This document shows positions 63,449 through 64,000 of a stretch of 64,000 nucleotides of DNA, in pieces (the stretch's first letter is position 1; the number at the start of each line of letters is the position of its first letter). The stretch lies in NCBI GenBank assembly GCA_037200845.1, contig JBBCGQ010000001.1, positions 1,736,001-1,800,000 on the forward strand. Direction: 5' to 3'. The notes beneath the pieces are model-generated. The model was not told where the DNA came from. It ran no database searches and saw only the letters and a list, made by a program, of their open reading frames with translations. A program made the position numbers and the translations under genes. The DNA is from Bauldia sp. (GTDB taxonomy: Bacteria; Pseudomonadota; Alphaproteobacteria; Rhizobiales; Kaistiaceae).

Positions 63449-64000
63449 TTGGCCGACGAAACCCCGCCCCCCGGCGCCGATAGCCCCGAGGGCACTGGTC
63501 CCCAATTCGATCCGATCTCGATCTCCGACGAGATGCGGCGGAGCTATCTCGATTACGCGATGAGCGTGATCGTCAGCCGTGCTTTGCCCGACGTGCGCGA
63601 CGGGCTGAAGCCGGTGCATCGGCGCATTCTTTTTTCGATGCACGAGAACGGGCGCGACTGGAACAAGCCCTATCGCAAGTGCGCGCTGATCGTCGGCGAC
63701 GTGATGGGCAAGTATCATCCGCACGGCGATCAGTCGATCTACGACGCGCTGGTGCGCATGGCGCAGGATTTTTCCATGCGCCTGCCGCTCATCGACGGGC
63801 AGGGGAATTTCGGATCCGTCGATGGCGATCCGCCGGCGGCGATGCGCTACACGGAATCGCGCCGCGCCAAGGTCGCCCATACGCTGACGGAGGACATCGA
63901 CAAGGACACCGTCGATTTCCGCCCGAACTACGACGGCTCCGAGAACGAGCCGGTGGTTCTTCCGGCGCGCTTCCCCAATCTGCTGGTCAACGGCGCCGGC
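63449..64000 (+). CDS. gyrA: DNA gyrase subunit A (3'-truncated by window edge)
   Basis: Type II topoisomerase subunit that breaks and rejoins DNA. The visible 184 codons show an acidic/Pro-rich start and then [64 protein letters not shown] and MRYTESR with the active-site Tyr. In the quinolone-determining region the position of E. coli Ser83 is Gln (HGDQSIYD) and Asp87 is kept. The TTG at 63449 was chosen as start; an in-frame start closer to the conserved SDEMRRSYL is ATG 63530, but that would remove the usual short N-terminus. Confidence 0.95.
   Translation, partial: MADETPPPGADSPEGTGPQFDPISISDEMRRSYLDYAMSVIVSRALPDVRDGLKPVHRRILFSMHENGRDWNKPYRKCALIVGDVMGKYHPHGDQSIYDALVRMAQDFSMRLPLIDGQGNFGSVDGDPPAAMRYTESRRAKVAHTLTEDIDKDTVDFRPNYDGSENEPVVLPARFPNLLVNGAG

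Overview
This window is high-GC (roughly two thirds G+C) chromosomal DNA from an alphaproteobacterium, most likely of the order Hyphomicrobiales (Rhizobiales). The evidence is gene order (scpA-scpB-tatABC-serS-surE-pcm-LysM/M23 protein; yajC-secD-secF-Mth938-squalene/phytoene synthase-like; uvrA, ssb, marC, gyrA), LexA operators of the alphaproteobacterial GAAC-N7-GAAC type, a DUF1127 gene followed by an array of anti-Shine-Dalgarno hairpins, and several DUFs typical of this order. No rRNA, tRNA, CRISPR array, transposase or prophage was recognised.

Layout. 1-14.9 kb is a conserved housekeeping block: chromosome segregation (scpAB), twin-arginine export (tatABC), seryl-tRNA synthetase with an unusual internal insertion, surE/pcm, a DipM/NlpD-like envelope protein, a DUF815 ATPase, the yajC-secDF translocase operon with homologues of the mitochondrial complex I assembly factors NDUFAF3 and NDUFAF6 behind it, and trmFO. 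14.9-22 kb holds small stress-type genes: DUF1127 with its RNA array, two cold-shock proteins, YjbQ, a glycosyltransferase and a DJ-1/PfpI protein. It also holds two loci with apparent frameshifts. 22.0-24.4 kb is an AT-richer island with a split DUF5677-like gene and a proteasome-like (Ntn hydrolase) protein. uvrA follows. 27.8-47.4 kb is accessory: a DUF1800/DUF1501 pair (the second with a Tat signal), an HWE histidine kinase, an efflux pump with a WYL regulator, a class I DAHP synthase behind a complete aromatic-codon attenuator, an AlkZ-like glycosylase, a TPP enzyme, and an ArsR regulator with three AHSA1-type genes. 47.4-52.7 kb is a repair segment (Ku, LigD, SSB). 53-61 kb has marC, DUF2157/GDYXXLXY and other small genes. 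61.3-63.4 kb is a second AT-rich island with a large NERD-like nuclease candidate beside a truncated DUF1810 gene. The window ends inside gyrA.

How things connect. Three GAAC-N7-GAAC sites lie upstream of uvrA, ssb and ku, suggesting an SOS link between excision repair, single-strand binding and perhaps end joining. uvrA, ssb, marC and gyrA, often close together in this order, are here separated by about 25 kb and 10 kb of accessory DNA. At least four families of short inverted-repeat elements without coding capacity sit at gene ends.

The two strongest non-coding systems are: (1) 14901-15037, minus strand, three consecutive hairpins downstream of the DUF1127 gene, each showing UUCCUCCC in its loop and the last one being the terminator; (2) 37667-37839, a promoter, an apparently leaderless 26-codon peptide with Phe-Tyr-Gly-Phe-Trp-Phe-Ser-Tyr codons, four alternately pairing CCGCCA/TGGCGG segments and an intrinsic terminator in front of the DAHP synthase gene.
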